From the NCBI GenBank assembly GCA_001794825.1, contig MGLK01000042.1:98026-146863 (forward strand): 48,838 bases of DNA. Direction: 5' to 3'. The notes beneath the pieces are model-generated. The model searched no databases, had not been told where the DNA came from, and saw only the letters and a list, made by a program, of their open reading frames with translations. Position 1 is the first letter of the stretch, and each line of letters begins with the position of its first letter. Positions 1-8,883 of this stretch are shown here, one piece after another. Source of the DNA: Caulobacterales bacterium RIFCSPHIGHO2_01_FULL_70_19 (GTDB lineage: Bacteria; Pseudomonadota; Alphaproteobacteria; Caulobacterales; Caulobacteraceae). Made by a program: the position numbers and the translations under genes.

Positions 1-13
1 CACCGCTTCGCCG

Positions 14-469
14 TCAGGAGATCCAGGTGTTGCGGCACTCGCCGACGGTCCAGCCGGCGAAGCCGGAATGGACGCGGCACTCGTAGCCCATCCCCGCCAG
101 CGGGCCGTGCAGGATGCCGGTCTCGACCACCGCGCCGCGACCGTCGTAGCGCGGCTGTTTGAAGGACACCCACTGCACGCGGTCGCCGGGGCGATGCGGC
201 CTGTCCGGATCGTGGACGGCGGGGAAGCTGAGGCCGTGGCGGCTCCAGTCGCATTGCGGGGCCCAGCCGGAGCCCTCGTCGTCCAGCCACAGCGGCGGCG
301 GCAGGTTGTCCGTGGCGTTGAAGCGGTAGTGCTCGCGGGCGACGGCGGCGATCACCGCGCAGTCGTCGCCGACTCCGGCGGAGGCCGGACCGTCGGGCGA
401 AGGCCCGGCGCCCGGCGTGGCGCAGCCGGTCAGGAGCATGGCGGCGGCGGGAAGGGCGAGGCGGCGCAT
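14..469 (-). CDS. Hypothetical lipoprotein
   Basis: A 151-residue protein that I do not recognise. It begins with a short basic stretch and a hydrophobic segment ending in a lipobox (LTGC, Cys16), so it is probably a lipoprotein anchored in the cell envelope. After a Pro/Ala/Gly-rich linker (about 17-35) comes a compact domain rich in Trp, Tyr and Cys (WAPQCDW, YECRVHSG, VGECRNTW), suggesting a small disulfide-containing periplasmic fold. It lies 10 nt downstream of the thiamine-diphosphate enzyme gene on the same strand and may be cotranscribed with it, but nothing in the sequence links the two functions. Confidence 0.7.
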   Translation of the reverse strand: MRRLALPAAAMLLTGCATPGAGPSPDGPASAGVGDDCAVIAAVAREHYRFNATDNLPPPLWLDDEGSGWAPQCDWSRHGLSFPAVHDPDRPHRPGDRVQWVSFKQPRYDGRGAVVETGILHGPLAGMGYECRVHSGFAGWTVGECRNTWIS

Positions 470-479
470 GCGGCAGCTC

Positions 480-2141
480 CTATTTCGAGCGAAGGCCCGA
501 GATGGTCCGGCCCGGCGCGATGTCCTCGGCCGAGGTGACCAGGTGAACGAGGGCCGGTCGGCCGGCGTTCCGGGCCGCCGCCAGGGCGGCCGGGAAATCT
601 TCGGTCCGCTCGCAGCGCACGCCGAAGGCGCCGAAGGCCTCGGCCCAGGCGACGAAGTCGGGGTTCCTCAGATCGGTGGCGATGGTCCGCGAGGCGCCCG
701 GATAGTGGGTCTCCTGGTGCATGCGGATGGTGCCGTAGGTCCCGTTGTCGACCACCACGACCACGGCGTTGATCCCGTACTGGACAGCGGTGGCCATCTC
801 CTGCCCGGTCATCAGGTAGTCGCCGTCGCCGGCGATGCAGATCACCTCCCGGTCGGGGTGCACGCTTTTCGCCGCCAGGGCTGCCGGATAGCCGTAGCCC
901 ATGGCGCCGGAGGTCGGGGCCAGTTGGGTGCGGCGGGCGCGATGGCGATGAAAGCGGTGCAGCCAGGCGGCGAAATTGCCGGCGCCGTTGGTGATGATGG
1001 CGTCGTCCGGCAGGGCCTCGGCGAGGTGGCGGATCACCTCGCTCATGTTCACCGCGCCGGTGACCTCGACCGGCTGGATGAAGCCCTCGTAGTCGGCCCG
1101 GGCGGCGGCGGCCTCGTCATGCCATGTCCGCCCCGGGTCGATCTGCGACAGGGCGAGCGCGGCCAGCGAATTGTCGGCGGCGGCGGCCAGCAGGGGCGTC
1201 CACACCCGGCCCAGCTCCTCCGGACCCGGATGAACGTGGATCAGGGTCTCCGCCGTGCGGGCGCGGTCCAGCAGGGTGTAGCCCTGGGTCGGATTCTCGC
1301 CGAGGCGCGCGCCGATGGCGAGGATCAGGTCGGCCGCCTTGACCCGGGCGGTCAGCTTCGGATTGCAGCCGAGGCCGAGGTCGCCCGCGTAGTTGGAGCG
1401 GTCGTTGGAGACCAGGTCCTTGCGGCGGAAGGACAGGGCGAGCGGCAGCCCCAGCCGCCCGGACCAGTCGGCGATCGCGGTCGTGGCCGCGTCGGTCCAG
1501 CCCGAGCCGCCCAGCACCAGCAGCGGCCGTTCCGCCTTCGACAGGCGTTCGCGCACCTCATCCACGAAGGCCGGGTCCGGCGCCGCCTTCGCCGGCGTCA
1601 CCGGCCGGACCGGGGCCGGACCGCCGTCCTCGTGCAGGATGTCCTCGGGCAGGGCGACGACCACCGGGCCCATCCGGCCCTGCAGCGCCGTGGCGAAGGC
1701 CCGTTCGACCACCTCGACGGTGCGCCCGGGGCTCTCGATCTCGGTCGCCCACTTGGCCAGGCCGCCGAACACCTCGCGGTAGTCGACCTCCTGGAAGGCG
1801 CCGCGGCCGCGGTCGGTCAGGGCGATCTGGCCGACGAACAGGATCATCGGCGTGGAGTCCTGGTGCGCCGTGTGCACGCCGATGGAGGCGTGGGTGGCGC
1901 CCGGCCCGCGCGTCACCATGCAGACGCCCGGCTTGCCGGTCAGCTTGCCGTACGCCTCGGCCATGTTGGCGGCGCCGGCCTCGTGGCGGCAGGCGATCAC
2001 CTCGATGCGGTCGCGCACGTCGGCGAGGGCGTCGAGCACGGCCAGATAGCTCTCGCCCGGCACGCAGAAGACGCGGTCGATCCCGTTCATAACGAGGGTC
2101 TCGACGAGGCGGCGGGCGGCGGTGTTCGCAGGCTGGGTCAT
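480..2141 (-). CDS. Thiamine pyrophosphate-binding protein, acetolactate synthase large-subunit-like
   Basis: A 553-residue ThDP-dependent enzyme with the three-domain layout of acetohydroxyacid synthase, pyruvate oxidase and benzoylformate decarboxylase. The N-terminal PYR domain carries the activating glutamate (CRHEAGAANMAEAYG, Glu54), the middle domain is FAD/nucleotide-like, and the C-terminal PP domain has GDGDYLMTGQE followed by DNGTYG, the Mg-diphosphate motif. I chose the ATG at 2141; an upstream in-frame start would add a non-conserved tail. No small regulatory subunit (ilvH) is adjacent, so this is probably not the biosynthetic IlvB but one of the catabolic or orphan ALS-like paralogs common in alphaproteobacteria. 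The substrate cannot be told from sequence. Confidence 0.9.
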   Translation of the reverse strand: MTQPANTAARRLVETLVMNGIDRVFCVPGESYLAVLDALADVRDRIEVIACRHEAGAANMAEAYGKLTGKPGVCMVTRGPGATHASIGVHTAHQDSTPMILFVGQIALTDRGRGAFQEVDYREVFGGLAKWATEIESPGRTVEVVERAFATALQGRMGPVVVALPEDILHEDGGPAPVRPVTPAKAAPDPAFVDEVRERLSKAERPLLVLGGSGWTDAATTAIADWSGRLGLPLALSFRRKDLVSNDRSNYAGDLGLGCNPKLTARVKAADLILAIGARLGENPTQGYTLLDRARTAETLIHVHPGPEELGRVWTPLLAAAADNSLAALALSQIDPGRTWHDEAAAARADYEGFIQPVEVTGAVNMSEVIRHLAEALPDDAIITNGAGNFAAWLHRFHRHRARRTQLAPTSGAMGYGYPAALAAKSVHPDREVICIAGDGDYLMTGQEMATAVQYGINAVVVVVDNGTYGTIRMHQETHYPGASRTIATDLRNPDFVAWAEAFGAFGVRCERTEDFPAALAAARNAGRPALVHLVTSAEDIAPGRTISGLRSK

Positions 2142-2240
2142 GGCCCCGCCGTTAGCAGATCGCCCCCCGGCTTGGCCATGCAACCGAACGGCCACGCTTG
2201 CGTTCACGGCCAAGGTTCAATCCCAGCCCCCGCAGAAACC

Positions 2241-2378
2241 ATGAAGAAGATCGCCGTCCTGTCCCTGATCGCCGCCGCCCTGACCGTGTCGGCCTGCAAC
2301 ACCATCTCGGGCATCGGCCGTGACGTGCGGGCCGCGGGCGACGCCGTCACCACCGGCGCCGAGAGGGCGAAGAATTAG
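2241..2378 (+). CDS. Entericidin A/B family lipoprotein
   Basis: A 45-residue peptide with an N-terminal KK pair, a hydrophobic stretch and the lipobox VSAC (Cys19). The mature part, NTISGIGRDVRAAGDAVTTGA, matches the entericidin EcnA/EcnB pattern of small, stress-linked, bacteriolytic-type lipoproteins. In alphaproteobacteria these are mostly uncharacterised envelope lipoproteins. Its TAG stop shares three bases with the TAA stop of the convergent truA gene, so there is no room for a terminator between them. It diverges from the thiamine-diphosphate enzyme gene, with about 100 nt between the two start codons. Confidence 0.8.
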   Translation: MKKIAVLSLIAAALTVSACNTISGIGRDVRAAGDAVTTGAERAKN

Positions 2379-3118
2379 GCGTCGTAGCGGACGCCGGTGA
2401 GGTAGAGGCCCTCGGCCGGGGCCACCGGGCCGCACGCCTTGCGGTCACGGGCCGCGAGGGCCGCGGCCACTTCCCCCACGGCCCAGCGGCCGAGGCCGAC
2501 CTCGGCCAGGGTGCCGGTCATCGAGCGCACCTGCCGGTGCAGGAAGCTGCGCGCCTCGAACACCAGATGCACCTCCTCGCCAACGCGCGTCACGGTGGCG
2601 ACGTCCAGCGTCTTCTCCGGCGACGCCGACTGGCAGCCGGCGTCGCGGAAGGTGGTGAAGTCGTGGAAGCCGACCAGGGCCTGCGCCGCCGCGTGCATGG
2701 CCGCCGCGTCGAGCGGCTTCTTCACATGCCAGACGCGGCCGAGATCCAGCGCCGGACGACCGGGCCGGTTGAGGATGCGGTACAGATAGCGCCGCCCGAC
2801 GGCCGAGAAGCGGGCGTGCCAGTCGGCATCGACCTCCATGCAGTCGAGCACCGCCACCTCCTCCTCGACGAGGTGGGCGTTCATCGCGTTCATCACCGTC
2901 CGCGCCGGCCACGCCTTGTCCAGATCGAAGCTGACCACCTGGCCGGTGGCGTGAACGCCGGTGTCGGTGCGGCCGGCGGCGGCGATGCGCACCGTCTGGC
3001 CGGAAAAGGCGGTGATGGCCGCTTCCAGCGCGCCCTGCACCGTCGGCTGTCCGGCCTGGGCCTGGAAGCCGTTGTAGCCCGAGCCGTCGTACTCGACCGT
3101 CAGCCGGTAGCGGGGCAT
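2375..3118 (-). CDS. truA: tRNA pseudouridine(38-40) synthase TruA
   Basis: A 247-residue TruA that isomerises uridines 38-40 in the anticodon arm of many tRNAs. The catalytic aspartate lies in the motif AAAGRTDTGVHA (Asp52), followed by the conserved downstream elements RRYLYRI and RSFLHRQVRSM. The start [12 protein letters not shown] at 3118 matches the family N-terminus; a much longer open frame upstream is only the shadow of fmt. The ATG overlaps the TGA of fmt as ATGA, so the two are translationally coupled, a common arrangement in alphaproteobacteria (def-fmt-truA). Confidence 0.96.
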   Translation of the reverse strand: MPRYRLTVEYDGSGYNGFQAQAGQPTVQGALEAAITAFSGQTVRIAAAGRTDTGVHATGQVVSFDLDKAWPARTVMNAMNAHLVEEEVAVLDCMEVDADWHARFSAVGRRYLYRILNRPGRPALDLGRVWHVKKPLDAAAMHAAAQALVGFHDFTTFRDAGCQSASPEKTLDVATVTRVGEEVHLVFEARSFLHRQVRSMTGTLAEVGLGRWAVGEVAAALAARDRKACGPVAPAEGLYLTGVRYDA

Positions 3119-4044
3119 CAGCCCAGCACCGTTCCGGCCGGAATGGCGAAGCCGCGCAGCATCTCTTCGGCCGGCTGGGCCGCCTTGCCCGGCCGCTGCA
3201 CCGTCAGCAGTCGCACCACGCCGTCGCCGCAGGCCACGCGCAGGCCGCCGTCGAGCACCTCGCCCGGCGCGCCCTCGCCCGGGCCGGACACGCGCGACAT
3301 CAGGGCCTTGATGCGGACCGGGCCGTCGGGCCCCGGCGCCTCGAACCAGGCGCCCGGGAACGGCGACAGGCCGCGAATATGGCAGTCGATCTCGGCCGCC
3401 GGGCGGGTCCAGTCGATGCGCGCCTCGGCCGGGGTGATCTTGCGGGCGTAGGTCGGTTGGCCGGTCTGGGGCACGCCCTCGACGCCGCCGCGCTCGATGG
3501 CCGCGAGCGCCCGGGGCCACAGGCTGGCGCCGACGTGGGACATGCGTTCGGACAGGGTCGCGGCGGTGTCGTCGGGCCGGATGTCCATCACCTCGGACAG
3601 GAGGATCGGGCCCTCGTCGAGACCTTCGGACATGCGCATGATCTGCACCCCGGTCTGGCGGTCGCCGGCCATGATGGCGCGCTGGATCGGGGCGGCGCCG
3701 CGCCAGCGCGGCAGCAGCGAACCGTGCAGGTTGAAGCAGCCCAGCCGGGGCGCCTCCAGCACCTCGGGTTTGAGGATCTGGCCGTAGGCGACCACGCAGG
3801 CGGCGTCGAGATCGAGGCTCCTGAAGGTCTCGATGGCGTCGGCGGCCTTCATCGAGGCGGGGGTGAACACCGGCAGGCCCATGGTTTCAGCGAAGGCGTG
3901 CACCGGCGAGGGGGTCAGCTTCCGGCCCCGCCCCTTAGGCTTCGGCGGCTGGCTGTAGACGGCCACCACCTCGTGGCCCGAGGCGATCAACTCGGCCAGC
4001 GAGGGCACGGCGAAGTCGGGGGTTCCCATGAAGGCGAGGCGCAT
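3118..4044 (-). CDS. fmt: Methionyl-tRNA formyltransferase
   Basis: A 308-residue enzyme that transfers the formyl group of 10-formyl-THF to initiator Met-tRNA. The N-terminal Rossmann-type domain has [12 protein letters not shown], the positively charged loop KPKGRGRKL (residues 36-43), and the catalytic Asn105/His107 of [15 protein letters not shown] with Asp143 of GLDEGPIL. The C-terminal OB-like domain begins around residue 205. It is coupled to truA by ATGA and lies downstream of def and a small membrane protein gene. Together they form a translation-initiation group: formylation by Fmt, deformylation by Def. Confidence 0.97.
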   Translation of the reverse strand: MRLAFMGTPDFAVPSLAELIASGHEVVAVYSQPPKPKGRGRKLTPSPVHAFAETMGLPVFTPASMKAADAIETFRSLDLDAACVVAYGQILKPEVLEAPRLGCFNLHGSLLPRWRGAAPIQRAIMAGDRQTGVQIMRMSEGLDEGPILLSEVMDIRPDDTAATLSERMSHVGASLWPRALAAIERGGVEGVPQTGQPTYARKITPAEARIDWTRPAAEIDCHIRGLSPFPGAWFEAPGPDGPVRIKALMSRVSGPGEGAPGEVLDGGLRVACGDGVVRLLTVQRPGKAAQPAEEMLRGFAIPAGTVLG

Positions 4045-4133
4045 GGCGACGGTCTAATCGACCCTGTCGCCGTTGTCTCGGCCGTCCACCCGGAATGTCG
4101 CTGTTGTCGCCCGTCCGATATAGCGCTTCGGAC

Positions 4134-4361
4134 TCAGTCCCAGCGCGTGAAGACGCCGCCGCCCTCGTCCCACTCGCCGCCGGCGTCGAGCGCGTCGTCG
4201 AACTGCAGCAGGCGATCCAGAACGATGCCGGCGATGACGCCCACGGCGGCGACGCCGACCAGAGAGATCAGGCTGGCGACGCCGACCTTCTCGTTGCGGG
4301 TCATGCGGCGGCGGCCGTCGGGGCCGACGATGCGGTCGGGTCTGCGCTTGAGCCGGGGCAT
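4134..4361 (-). CDS. Small single-pass membrane protein coupled to def
   Basis: A 75-residue protein with a strongly basic N-terminus ([19 protein letters not shown]), one transmembrane helix at about residues 27-48 and an acidic, glycine-rich C-terminal tail (DDALDAGGEWDEGGG). The charge pattern predicts N-in/C-out topology. Its ATG overlaps the def TGA as ATGA, so it is translationally coupled to peptide deformylase and probably part of the def-fmt-truA transcript. I do not recognise the family. The coupling and the clear topology argue that it is a real gene. Confidence 0.72.
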   Translation of the reverse strand: MPRLKRRPDRIVGPDGRRRMTRNEKVGVASLISLVGVAAVGVIAGIVLDRLLQFDDALDAGGEWDEGGGVFTRWD

Positions 4362-4927
4362 CAGGCCGCCAGCCTCGCGGCCTTCTTGACCTTGGCGACG
4401 GCGCGGTCGCGCTTCAGTCGCGACAGATGGTCGATGAACAGCACGCCTTCGAGGTGGTCCATCTCGTGCTGGATGCAGACGGCGTAGAGCCCCTCGCACT
4501 CCTCCTCGACCTGCTCGCCGGCGTAGTTGAGGTAGCGGACCCGCACCCGGGCGGGGCGTTCGACGCTGTCGAAATATTCGGGCACCGACAGGCAGCCCTC
4601 CTCGTAGGCGAACAGCTCGTCCGAGGCCCAGACGATCTCGGGATTGACGAAGTAGCGGGGATTGGGCCGGCGCTGCGGCTCCTCCTCGCCCTCGCCGGCC
4701 TCGGCCTCGGGCGCGCCGTCGCCGAGGTCCATGACGATGACCCGGCGCGTATCGCCGATCTGCACCGCCGCCAGGCCGATGCCCGGCGCCGCGTACATGG
4801 TCTCCAGCATGTCGTCCATCAGACCGCGCAGCTCGTCCGTCACCGGCCCCTCGACCGGGGTCGAGACCTGCTTCAGCACCGCCAGGTCGGCGGGGTTGTC
4901 GATGGTGAGGATGCGACGGAGAGCCAT
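4361..4927 (-). CDS. def: Peptide deformylase
   Basis: A 188-residue metalloprotease that removes the formyl group from nascent proteins. All three signature motifs are present: [10 protein letters not shown] (49-58), EEGCLSVPE with metal-ligand Cys112, and [12 protein letters not shown] with His154, Glu155 and His158. It is a little longer than the usual 165-175 residues because of an acidic low-complexity insertion (about 72-86, Glu/Ala/Gly-rich) between the first two motifs. It is the first gene of the def-(membrane protein)-fmt-truA run. Confidence 0.97.
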   Translation of the reverse strand: MALRRILTIDNPADLAVLKQVSTPVEGPVTDELRGLMDDMLETMYAAPGIGLAAVQIGDTRRVIVMDLGDGAPEAEAGEGEEEPQRRPNPRYFVNPEIVWASDELFAYEEGCLSVPEYFDSVERPARVRVRYLNYAGEQVEEECEGLYAVCIQHEMDHLEGVLFIDHLSRLKRDRAVAKVKKAARLAA

Positions 4928-4984
4928 GCCCGCGAGGTAGTCGCGACGGACCCGAAGGTCAAGATTTCCGAGTCTTCCGCTGGG

Positions 4985-5395
4985 TTATGCGGCGACGCCG
5001 GGGAGCAGCCGCGGCCGGCCCGTTTCGTCCAGCGCCACATAGGTGAACACGCCCTCGGTCACCCGCACCGACCGCGACTGGGCCACGTTGCGCGAGCGCT
5101 TCCACGCCTCGACATGGACCCGGATCGAGGTGCGGCCGGTCTTCAACACCCGCGCGTAGATCGACACCTCGTCGCCCACCGCCACCGGCTGATGGAACAC
5201 CATGCCGTCCAGGGCGACGGTGGCGCAGCGGCCCTGGGCGATCTCGAACGCCGGCGTGGCGCCGGCGAGGTCCATGTGCGCCAGCAGCCAGCCGCCGAAG
5301 ATGTCGCCTTCGGGGTTGGTGTCGGCGGGCATGGCGATGACCCGACCCACGGGCTGGCCGGACGGCTGCGTCGGAAGGTCGGCGACGTCGGTCAC
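4985..5395 (-). CDS. YciA-type acyl-CoA thioesterase (hotdog fold)
   Basis: A 136-residue single hotdog-domain protein. The pattern [21 protein letters not shown] is the signature of YciA/BACH-type acyl-CoA thioesterases, which hydrolyse a broad range of acyl-CoAs in the cytosol; the later [18 protein letters not shown] and FTYVALDE segments also fit. I chose the GTG at 5395: it has GGAG nine bases upstream and stays clear of the tRNA gene. The longer ATG frame from 5443 would run into the tRNA-Arg 3' end, and the ATG at 5332 would lose conserved N-terminal residues. It lies about 30 nt downstream of tRNA-Arg on the same strand. Confidence 0.88.
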   Translation of the reverse strand: MTDVADLPTQPSGQPVGRVIAMPADTNPEGDIFGGWLLAHMDLAGATPAFEIAQGRCATVALDGMVFHQPVAVGDEVSIYARVLKTGRTSIRVHVEAWKRSRNVAQSRSVRVTEGVFTYVALDETGRPRLLPGVAA

Positions 5396-5428
5396 GCGCG
5401 GCGGCTCCGGGGATGAGGGAAAGGAAGG

Positions 5429-5505
5429 TGGCGCACCCGACACGATTCGAACGTGTGACCTTTGCCTTCGGAGGGCAACGCTCTATCCAGCTGAGCTACG
5501 GGTGC
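5429..5505 (-). tRNA. tRNA-Arg (anticodon CCG)
   Basis: A 77-nt cloverleaf reads on the minus strand. The acceptor stem is GCACCCG/CGGGTGC, the D arm GCTC-AGCTGGATA-GAGC, and the anticodon stem TTGCC/GGCAA with loop CTCCGAA, giving anticodon CCG (decodes CGG). The T arm is ACACG-TTCGAAT-CGTGT, followed by discriminator G and an encoded CCA. CGG is a frequent codon in GC-rich genomes. No intron or anomaly is visible. Confidence 0.96.
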
Positions 5506-5533
5506 GTGCGCCGGCCGGGGCCGGGAGGAATGG

Positions 5534-5562
5534 CCTCTACAGCAGGAGCGCGCCGCCCTCAA
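5534..5562 (-). promoter_or_regulatory. Candidate promoter of tRNA-Arg
   Basis: On the minus strand TTGAGG (5557-5562) and TAGAGG (5534-5539) are separated by 17 bp. This fits a housekeeping -35/-10 pair that would start transcription about 20 nt before the mature tRNA 5' end. It is inferred only from spacing and partial consensus. Confidence 0.4.
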
Positions 5563-5634
5563 TCCCGAATGCGTCCCCGGCGAACCTCGGGCGCGTCCGC
5601 GGGTTTGCAGGCTGGAAACGGTGGGAGGACCTGA

Positions 5635-6921
5635 ATGCGCGCGTTCCTGATCGGCCTTTGCGCCCTTGTCGGCGCCTGCGCCACGAGCCCGGCGGCGCCG
5701 GCAGGGCCGGGCGGCGACACCCTGGACGCCATCGCGCGCGACTACGTCGCCTTCACGCTCGAGATCGGCGAGCGCGAGCCGGGGTATGTCGACGCCTATT
5801 ACGGCCCGGCTGAATGGGCCGAGGCGGCGAAGGCGAACCCGCGCACCGTGCCGCAGCTGATCCAGGGCGCCGCAACGCTCACAGAGCGGCTGGAGGCCAT
5901 CTCCACGGCCGGCGCCGATCCAGCCATCGTGCAGCGGAAGAAGTACCTGCTGGCCCACGTGTCGGCGGCGGCGGCCCGCCTGCGCATGCTGTCGGGAGAG
6001 CGGATGGGCTTCGCCGACGAGGCCGAGGCCCTGTTCGGCGTGCGGCCCGAGCTGCCGCCGTTGTCCAGCTTCGACCCGGTGCTGGCCGAGATCGACGCCC
6101 TTCTGCCCGGCCCCGGCTCGCTGACCGAGCGGGTCACCGAGTTCAAGTCGCACTACGTCATCCCGAAAGACCGGCTGCAGGCGGTGATGGACGCCGCCAT
6201 CGCCGAATGCCGGGCGCGCACCGCGCGGCACATCGAACTGCCGGCCAACGAGAATTTCACCCTCGCCTTCGTCGGCGACAAGCCGTGGTCCGGGTACAAC
6301 TACTACCAGGGCGATGCGCAGTCGAAGATCGAGATCAACGCGGACTTCCCGATCTACACGGAACGGGCGATCGACCTGGGCTGCCACGAGGGCTATCCGG
6401 GCCACCACGTCTACAACGCCCTGCTGGAGCGGACCTTCGTGCGCGAGCGCGGCTGGGTGGAGATGAGCGTCTATCCGCTGTTCTCGCCGATGAGCTTCGT
6501 GGCCGAGGGCAGCGCCAACTACGGCATCGACCTGGCCTTCCCCGGCGACGAGGCGCTGGCCTTCGAGCGCGAGGTGCTGTTCCCGCTGGCCGGGCTGGAC
6601 CCGGCGACGGCGGAGAAGAAGGCCGAGCTGCAGGGCCTGCTGCGCCGTCTGGCGCGGGCGGAGTACACCATCGCCGACGCCTACCTGGCCGGCCGGATAG
6701 ACCGGGACACGGCCATCGACCAGCTGATGACCTACAGTCTGTCGCCGCGCGACAAGGCGACCCAGCGGCTCCGCTTCATCGACACCTACCGCAGCTACAT
6801 CATCAACTACGGCCTCGGCCGGGATGTGGTGCAGGCGTGGGTCGAGGGGCAGGGCGGCGACCGCTGGGACGCCATGGAGACGCTGCTGTCGAGCCAGATC
6901 CTGCCGGTCGACCTGCTCTGA
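5635..6921 (+). CDS. DUF885 family lipoprotein, putative metal-dependent peptidase-like protein
   Basis: A 428-residue exported protein. The N-terminus has a basic residue, a hydrophobic stretch and a lipobox-like VGAC (Cys15), pointing to a lipoprotein. The body matches the DUF885 family, with the hallmark HEGYPGHH (His251-Glu252 ... His257-His258), which resembles a zinc-peptidase motif. Family members are mostly uncharacterised secreted proteins of Caulobacterales, Xanthomonadales and actinobacteria. The ATG at 5635 is preceded by GGGAGGA at good spacing. It is shorter than the common ~600-residue DUF885 proteins but has intact ends. It diverges from tRNA-Arg and converges with the SDR gene. 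Confidence 0.87.
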   Translation: MRAFLIGLCALVGACATSPAAPAGPGGDTLDAIARDYVAFTLEIGEREPGYVDAYYGPAEWAEAAKANPRTVPQLIQGAATLTERLEAISTAGADPAIVQRKKYLLAHVSAAAARLRMLSGERMGFADEAEALFGVRPELPPLSSFDPVLAEIDALLPGPGSLTERVTEFKSHYVIPKDRLQAVMDAAIAECRARTARHIELPANENFTLAFVGDKPWSGYNYYQGDAQSKIEINADFPIYTERAIDLGCHEGYPGHHVYNALLERTFVRERGWVEMSVYPLFSPMSFVAEGSANYGIDLAFPGDEALAFEREVLFPLAGLDPATAEKKAELQGLLRRLARAEYTIADAYLAGRIDRDTAIDQLMTYSLSPRDKATQRLRFIDTYRSYIINYGLGRDVVQAWVEGQGGDRWDAMETLLSSQILPVDLL

Positions 6922-6927
6922 GCGGCG

Positions 6928-7710
6928 TCACTGCGCCAGCATGCCGCCGTCGATCTTGAACTCGGCGCCGGTGACGAATTTCGACTCGTCCGAGGCGAGA
7001 TAGAGGACGCAGTACGCCACGTCGTCGGGCTCGCCGATGCGCTTCATCGGGATGCCCCGGGCCAGCTTCTCGTGGGCCGCCGCCTCGTCGCCGCCGGACA
7101 TGGCCACGAAGGGGTCGAGGATCGGCGTCTTGATGAAGACCGGGTGGACCGAATTGCAGCGCACGTTCCAGCCGGCCTTCGCCGCCTCGAGCGCCACGGT
7201 CTTGGTGTACATCCAGACGGCCGCCTTGGTCGCGTTGTAGGCTCCCATGCCGGGCGCCGCGGCGAGGCCGGCCACCGAGCTGATGTTGACGATCGAACCG
7301 GCGCCGGAGGCGCGCAGATGCGGCAGGGCGTGCTTGCAGCCCAGCATCACGCTCTCGAGATTGATCGCCTGCACCCGGCGCCAGTTCTCGAGCGTGTCCT
7401 GCTCGGCCCAGACCAGCGAGCCGCCGATGCCGGCGTTGTTGACCAGCACCGACAGGCCGCCCATTGCGGCGACGGCCTGCCCGATCACCGAAACCCACTG
7501 CGCCTCGTCGGTGACGTCGTGGGCGAAGGCGACGGCGGCGCCGGGGCGGTCGGCGTTGATCTCGTCGGCCAGCGCCTGGACCCCCTCCAGATTCAGGTCG
7601 GTGAGGGCGACCTTCGCCCCTTCGCGCGCCATCATCCGCGCCATGGCCTGGCCGAGACCGCCGGCGGCGCCGGTGATCAGGGCCGCCTTCCCCGCGAGCC
7701 GGCCGTTCAT
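6928..7710 (-). CDS. SDR family oxidoreductase
   Basis: A 260-residue classical short-chain dehydrogenase/reductase. It has the cofactor motif TGAAGGLG (13-20), NNAG (91-94), the catalytic Ser at 144-145 (NISSVAG), and Tyr158/Lys162 (YNATK). Asp38 at the end of the second strand (TDLN) suggests NAD(H) rather than NADP(H). The C-terminus IDGGMLAQ is family-typical. Its ATG overlaps the stop of the upstream pterin-4a-carbinolamine dehydratase as ATGA, so both are made from one message. The substrate is unknown; annotations such as cyclopentanol or glucose 1-dehydrogenase would be over-specific. Confidence 0.92.
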   Translation of the reverse strand: MNGRLAGKAALITGAAGGLGQAMARMMAREGAKVALTDLNLEGVQALADEINADRPGAAVAFAHDVTDEAQWVSVIGQAVAAMGGLSVLVNNAGIGGSLVWAEQDTLENWRRVQAINLESVMLGCKHALPHLRASGAGSIVNISSVAGLAAAPGMGAYNATKAAVWMYTKTVALEAAKAGWNVRCNSVHPVFIKTPILDPFVAMSGGDEAAAHEKLARGIPMKRIGEPDDVAYCVLYLASDESKFVTGAEFKIDGGMLAQ

Positions 7711-8000
7711 TTCGCCCCCGCGGCGGCGGCGTCGATGAAGCGGGCCATGTCGACGTCGCGGGCGGTCACGCCGCCGGCGTCGTGGGTGGTCAGCAGCACC
7801 TCGACCCGATTGTAGACGTTCGACCATTCGGGGTGGTGGTCGACCTTGTCGGCGTGGAGCGCCACCCGCGTCATGAAGCCGAAGGCGGCGTTGAAGTCGG
7901 CGAAGGTCAGCGACCGGGCGATGGCGGGGCGGTCGCCCTCCGCCTGGCGCCAGCCGGGCAGATCCCGCAGCACGGCGGAGATGTCGAGAGTGTCGGTCAT
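7707..8000 (-). CDS. phhB: 4a-hydroxytetrahydrobiopterin dehydratase (pterin-4a-carbinolamine dehydratase)
   Basis: A 97-residue PCD/DCoH protein that dehydrates 4a-hydroxy-tetrahydropterin during recycling of the pterin cofactor of aromatic amino-acid hydroxylases. The signature [20 protein letters not shown] (His55-His56-Pro57) and the C-terminal [15 protein letters not shown] are clear. The ATG at 8000 is preceded by GGAGGA four bases upstream. No phenylalanine hydroxylase is nearby; instead it is coupled to an SDR. It may act in Moco or pterin metabolism, as proposed for orphan PCDs, or serve a hydroxylase encoded elsewhere. Confidence 0.93.
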   Translation of the reverse strand: MTDTLDISAVLRDLPGWRQAEGDRPAIARSLTFADFNAAFGFMTRVALHADKVDHHPEWSNVYNRVEVLLTTHDAGGVTARDVDMARFIDAAAAGAK

Positions 8001-8116
8001 CGGATCCTCCTGTCTCCGCCTATCCCGCCGGGCCGCGCGCCACAAGCCGGTGCGGCTTCACCGGAACACGCGGCGAAGCTTGGCGTTATGTGCGCGGGCT
8101 GGGCGGAGGAGGATGC

Positions 8117-8821
8117 ATGGAGAACCTGTGGCTCGCCGCTTTGGCCGCCCCCGACCGGGAGCGGCTTGAACCCCATCTCGAGGAACGGGCTTTCCGCCAG
8201 GGGCAGACGCTTTACGAGGCAGGCGAGGCCGTGGAGGCGGTCTGGTTTCCGCTGAACGGCGTGGTGTCGCTGATGACCCTGCTCGCCGACGACCGGATGG
8301 TGGAGACGGCGGTCATCGGTCGCGAGGGCCTGGTCGGGGTGACCTGCGGACCGCTCAACGCCCGCGCTTCGAGCCGCGCCATCGCCCAGATCGACGGCTC
8401 GGCCGCCTGCTGTCCGGCCGACGTCTTCTCGGCCGCCCTGGCCGAGAGCGACCAGATGCGCGACGCCCTGTCGCGCTTCACCGAGAGCCTGCTGGCCCAG
8501 GTGCAGCAGAACGCCGCCTGCAACGCCCAGCATCGGCTCGACGAGCGGCTGGCCCGCTGGCTTCTCACCGTCCACGACCGGGCCGACGGCGACCGCTTCG
8601 CCCTGACCCAGGCCGACATCGCGGGCATGCTGGGCGTGCGCCGGGCCACGGTCAGCGAGGTCGGGTCGGAACTCGAGGGCAAGGGACTGATCCGGCGCGG
8701 CCGCGGCTGGGTGCAGGTGCTGGACCGGCCCGCCCTCGAGCGCGCCTCGTGCGGCTGCTACGCCATGGTGCGGTCGGTGATGAAGGATCTCGGGGTGCCC
8801 CGGCCGAACGGCCGCCACTGA
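8117..8821 (+). CDS. Crp/Fnr family transcriptional regulator
   Basis: A 234-residue regulator with an N-terminal cyclic-nucleotide-type effector domain (about 8-120), a dimerisation helix and a C-terminal winged helix-turn-helix ([20 protein letters not shown], 163-182). There is no N-terminal FNR iron-sulfur cysteine cluster; scattered cysteines (98-99, 134, 212, 214) do not form one. The domain lacks an obvious cAMP-binding RxS signature, so the ligand is unknown. The ATG at 8117 has GGAGGAGG just upstream. It diverges from phhB and is followed by ubiE; the target genes cannot be told. Confidence 0.88.
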   Translation: MENLWLAALAAPDRERLEPHLEERAFRQGQTLYEAGEAVEAVWFPLNGVVSLMTLLADDRMVETAVIGREGLVGVTCGPLNARASSRAIAQIDGSAACCPADVFSAALAESDQMRDALSRFTESLLAQVQQNAACNAQHRLDERLARWLLTVHDRADGDRFALTQADIAGMLGVRRATVSEVGSELEGKGLIRRGRGWVQVLDRPALERASCGCYAMVRSVMKDLGVPRPNGRH

Positions 8822-8883
8822 GACCTCCGCTGCGGCCAAGCGGACGGATGACGCCGCCGCCGCGAGCGGCTAGACCGCTGCTC

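Noticed and set aside
417-2240. Long plus-strand open frame before the entericidin-like peptide
   Set aside because: It is the shadow of the thiamine-diphosphate enzyme gene; only the last 45 codons, with signal peptide and lipobox, make a sensible protein.
5413-5634. Plus-strand open frame across the tRNA-Arg gene
   Set aside because: It covers the tRNA on the opposite strand and has no plausible ribosome site or domain.
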